Shown here one piece after another: positions 6,769 through 8,128 of a stretch of 8,128 bases of DNA. A model generated the notes under the pieces. The model made no database searches. It worked only from the letters and a program-made list of their open reading frames with translations, and had not been told where the DNA came from. Source of the stretch: Bacteroidaceae bacterium (GTDB lineage Bacteria; Bacteroidota; Bacteroidia; Bacteroidales; Bacteroidaceae); the NCBI GenBank assembly GCA_021443405.1, contig JABUUA010000101.1, forward strand, positions 1 through 8,128, in the 5' to 3' direction. A program made the translations under genes and the position numbers. Within the stretch, counting starts at the first letter, position 1. Each line of letters starts with the position of its first letter.

Positions 6769-6850
6769 CGCCGCTTTTCCCCGGACCGGCGTCTGCAATG
6801 TTGCAGCAGTCTGCGCCGCTTTTCCCGGAAAATTCGCTGCAAGGTTGCAG
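6769..6850 (+). repeat. Two tandem operator-like repeat units
   Basis: Two imperfect direct repeats (6769-6806 and 6814-6850) share CGCCGCTTTTCCC(C)GGA followed, after about 8 bases, by a 14-base dyad CTGCAA-NN-TTGCAG (6793-6806 with TG centre, 6837-6850 with GG centre). The dyads are 44 bases apart, close to four helical turns. The second dyad ends 3 bases before the TTTG box of the rightward promoter at 6854. This layout suits binding sites for a dimeric regulator, but none is identified. Confidence 0.6.
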
Positions 6851-6853
6851 TTC

Positions 6854-6885
6854 TTTGTTTTTGCACGACGCGGTCGCTACCTTTG
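6854..6885 (+). promoter_or_regulatory. Rightward promoter of the Bacteroidetes type
   Basis: TTTG (6854-6857), 20 bases, then TACCTTTG (6878-6885) followed by CA: both boxes and the spacing match the primary sigma factor consensus of Bacteroidetes (TTTG-N19-21-TAnnTTTG). Transcription would begin near 6892 and run toward the NfeD-like gene with a leader of about 160 bases. It is the only complete promoter match I found in the window. Confidence 0.6.
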
Positions 6886-6920
6886 CAGTACCGAATCAAA
6901 CATCGGCAAAACTTACAAAA

Positions 6921-6953
6921 ATGGAACAACTTTTAATCGCAATGCAAACTTAG
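6921..6953 (+). CDS. Possible 10-residue leader peptide
   Basis: An ATG after an A-rich stretch (acttacaaaa) opens a 10-codon frame, MEQLLIAMQT, ending in TAG. It lies about 30 bases past the expected transcript start of the promoter at 6854-6885 and before a hairpin with a T-run at 6995-7012. It has no run of a single regulatory codon, so attenuation is only a possibility, and so short a frame can occur by chance. Confidence 0.2.
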   Translation: MEQLLIAMQT

Positions 6954-6976
6954 CAAAAAGAAGCGGCTTACGCAAT
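6945..6976 (-). promoter_or_regulatory. Candidate leftward promoter for the NUDIX gene
   Basis: The minus strand reads ATTG (6976-6973), 20 bases, then TAAGTTTG (6952-6945): the -7 box matches fully and the upstream box has three of four bases. Transcription would start near 6938, giving the NUDIX gene a leader of about 200 bases. No box matching TAnnTTTG was seen nearer to the gene. It faces the rightward promoter at 6854-6885, so the two transcripts would overlap. Confidence 0.35.
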
Positions 6977-6994
6977 ATTTTGGTGAGAATCTTA

Positions 6995-7012
6995 CCGTGA
7001 TACGGTCTTTTT
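6995..7012 (+). terminator. Short hairpin with T-run, weak terminator or attenuator
   Basis: ACCGT-GAT-ACGGT followed by C and five T residues has the form of a small rho-independent terminator. The stem is only 5 base pairs, so efficiency would be low. It separates the promoter at 6854-6885 from a second -7 box at 7016-7023. Confidence 0.25.
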
Positions 7013-7015
7013 CAT

Positions 7016-7023
7016 TATCTTTG
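7016..7023 (+). promoter_or_regulatory. Candidate second promoter for the NfeD-like gene, -7 box
   Basis: TATCTTTG followed by C matches TAnnTTTG fully and lies 30 bases before the ATG at 7054, the same geometry as the topA box. No TTTG is found 19-21 bases upstream. Its position excludes the in-frame GTG at 6997 as the main start for a transcript from this box. Confidence 0.4.
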
Positions 7024-7053
7024 CTTGAAGATGAACTTATACAACTGGCAACT

Positions 7054-7650
7054 ATGACACATTTAACTGAACTCTACAACCACCTCGACCCCATGATGCG
7101 ATTCTACTGGACCGTGGCACTCGTCACCAGTCTGGTGTTTGTCATCCAGTTTATCCTGACCTTCGTGGGCATCGGCGACACGGACAGCGACTTCGACTTC
7201 CAGAGCGACGTGGACGCTTCCGCCGGCGACACACTCGACACGGGCGGCGCCATGCAGCTCTTCACAGTGCGCAACTTCATCAACTTCCTGCTCGGCTTAG
7301 GCTGGGGCGGCGTTTGCTTCAGCAGCATCACGCAGAACCATCTGCTCCTCGCCCTCCTCGCCCTCGCCACGGGTGCCGTTTTCGTGGCCATCTTCGTGGC
7401 CATCTTCAAGCAGGCCAAACGCCTCGAGTCGAACGGTGCCTACCAGATAAAGGACTGCGTGGGACAGGTGTGCGACGTCTATCTGCGCATCCCCGCCAAC
7501 CGCAGCGGCCAGGGGAAGGTGCAGGTGAGCTTCGGTGGCTCGGTGCAGGAACTGGCTGCCGCCACCAACGGCGACGCCATCGCCAGCGGCACGAAGGTGT
7601 ATATCACCAGCCTGCTCGACGACCACACTGTGCTCGTGGAAAAGGCATGA
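7054..7650 (+). CDS. NfeD-like (YqiJ-type) membrane protein with C-terminal OB-fold
   Basis: The 198-residue product has three hydrophobic segments (about 17-39, 75-92 and 96-118), an acidic loop between the first two (residues 41-62, rich in Asp and Ser) and a soluble C-terminal part (about 129-196) with the small-residue, beta-rich pattern of an NfeD/OB domain (VGQVCDVYLRIP, GKVQVSFGG, GTKVYITSL, DHTVLVEK). NfeD-like proteins are membrane partners of SPFH proteins and are usually encoded beside them; here a flotillin gene follows after 38 bases, which supports the assignment. The ATG at 7054 was chosen over a GTG at 6997 because a -7 promoter box lies between them. Sequence similarity to NfeD is inferred by eye, and the context carries much of the weight. 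Confidence 0.7.
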   Translation: MTHLTELYNHLDPMMRFYWTVALVTSLVFVIQFILTFVGIGDTDSDFDFQSDVDASAGDTLDTGGAMQLFTVRNFINFLLGLGWGGVCFSSITQNHLLLALLALATGAVFVAIFVAIFKQAKRLESNGAYQIKDCVGQVCDVYLRIPANRSGQGKVQVSFGGSVQELAAATNGDAIASGTKVYITSLLDDHTVLVEKA

Positions 7651-7688
7651 CAACAAAAATTATTCAATAACCTATAAACAACAACTGT

Positions 7689-8128
7689 ATGGACATTCCC
7701 TATCTTTTCGTGATTATCGCGGTCGTGATTGTCATGATCATCGCCGCCTTGCTCAACCGCTATCGTCGTTGCCCTTCCGACAAGATTCTCGTAGTCTATG
7801 GAACGCAAGGCAGTAACAAGAGCGCCAAGTGTGTCCACGGCGGTGGTACCTTCGTCTGGCCCATCATCCAGGACTACGCCTACCTGTCGCTGACGCCCAT
7901 CGGCATCGATGCCAACCTCACCAACGCGCTGAGCCGCCAGAACATCCGCGTGGACGTTCCCTGCCGTTTCACCGTAGGTATCAGCACCGAACCCGAGACC
8001 ATGCTCGCCGCTGCCGAGCGTCTGCTGGGCCTGAGCGCCACACAGATTCAGGAGCTCGCCCGCGATATTCTCTTCGGTCAGCTGCGTCTGGTCATCGCCA
8101 CCATGAGCATCGAGGAGCTGAACTCCGA
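7689..8128 (+). CDS. Flotillin/SPFH domain protein, 3' end outside the window
   Basis: The ATG at 7689 opens a frame that runs to the window edge (146 complete codons). It begins with one membrane segment (about 4-22, PYLFVIIAVVIVMIIAALL), then the RYRRCPSDKILVVYG stretch typical of flotillins of the YqiK/Flot type, and an SPFH/band-7 domain with GGGTFVWPIIQDY, LSLTPIGI, LSRQNIRVDVPCRFTVGI and RDILFGQLRLVIATMSIEEL, the last matching the conserved flotillin region before the coiled coil. Flotillins form large membrane-bound assemblies in ordered lipid domains. The coiled-coil C-terminus is not in the window. It is probably co-transcribed with the NfeD-like gene. Confidence 0.92.
   Translation, partial: MDIPYLFVIIAVVIVMIIAALLNRYRRCPSDKILVVYGTQGSNKSAKCVHGGGTFVWPIIQDYAYLSLTPIGIDANLTNALSRQNIRVDVPCRFTVGISTEPETMLAAAERLLGLSATQIQELARDILFGQLRLVIATMSIEELNS

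Noticed and set aside
6742..6798. TTG start extending the NUDIX protein by 19 residues
   Set aside because: The extension lies in the operator-like repeat region and has no conserved features; the ATG at 6741 is well placed.

Overview
The window looks like chromosomal DNA of a GC-rich member of the Bacteroidales, most likely Prevotellaceae. The reasons are the order topA-aroK-speA-argB, promoter boxes of the Bacteroidetes type (TAnnTTTG, one with a TTTG box 20 bases upstream), the lack of clear Shine-Dalgarno sites, and protein sequences that read like Bacteroidales orthologues. Species cannot be fixed from the sequence alone.

Layout. Positions 149-6741 are a leftward block: a zinc-ribbon NUDIX hydrolase (6741-6211), DNA topoisomerase I topA (6150-3814), shikimate kinase aroK (3813-3280), biosynthetic arginine decarboxylase speA (3283-1391) and acetylglutamate kinase argB (973-149). 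topA and aroK abut, aroK and speA overlap by 4 bases, and topA has a promoter-like box of its own, so topA-aroK-speA-argB is probably one operon. It joins DNA supercoiling control, the shikimate pathway, arginine synthesis (ArgB) and arginine use for agmatine/polyamines (SpeA). From 7054 rightward lies an NfeD-like membrane protein followed by a flotillin/SPFH protein cut by the window end. The 312-base gap at 6742-7053 holds tandem operator-like repeats, face-to-face promoter candidates and a possible leader peptide.

The unusual part is the speA-argB junction. Two inverted copies of a roughly 38-base GC-rich palindromic repeat (911-948 and 1356-1392) bracket a small DUF559 endonuclease-like reading frame. 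The repeat starts at the speA stop codon on one side and ends inside the 5' end of argB on the other. DUF559, repeat and ArgB form one uninterrupted reading frame, with the repeat translated as a short Pro/Gly-rich linker. The DUF559 start seems broken by one extra G. A second pair of the same repeats (41-62, truncated, and 101-140) lies just past the argB stop in the same inward-facing arrangement but with no gene between them. I read this as a very small repeat-bounded endonuclease element plus a related empty pair, with one repeat domesticated as coding sequence in argB. This is the best candidate in the window for something undescribed.
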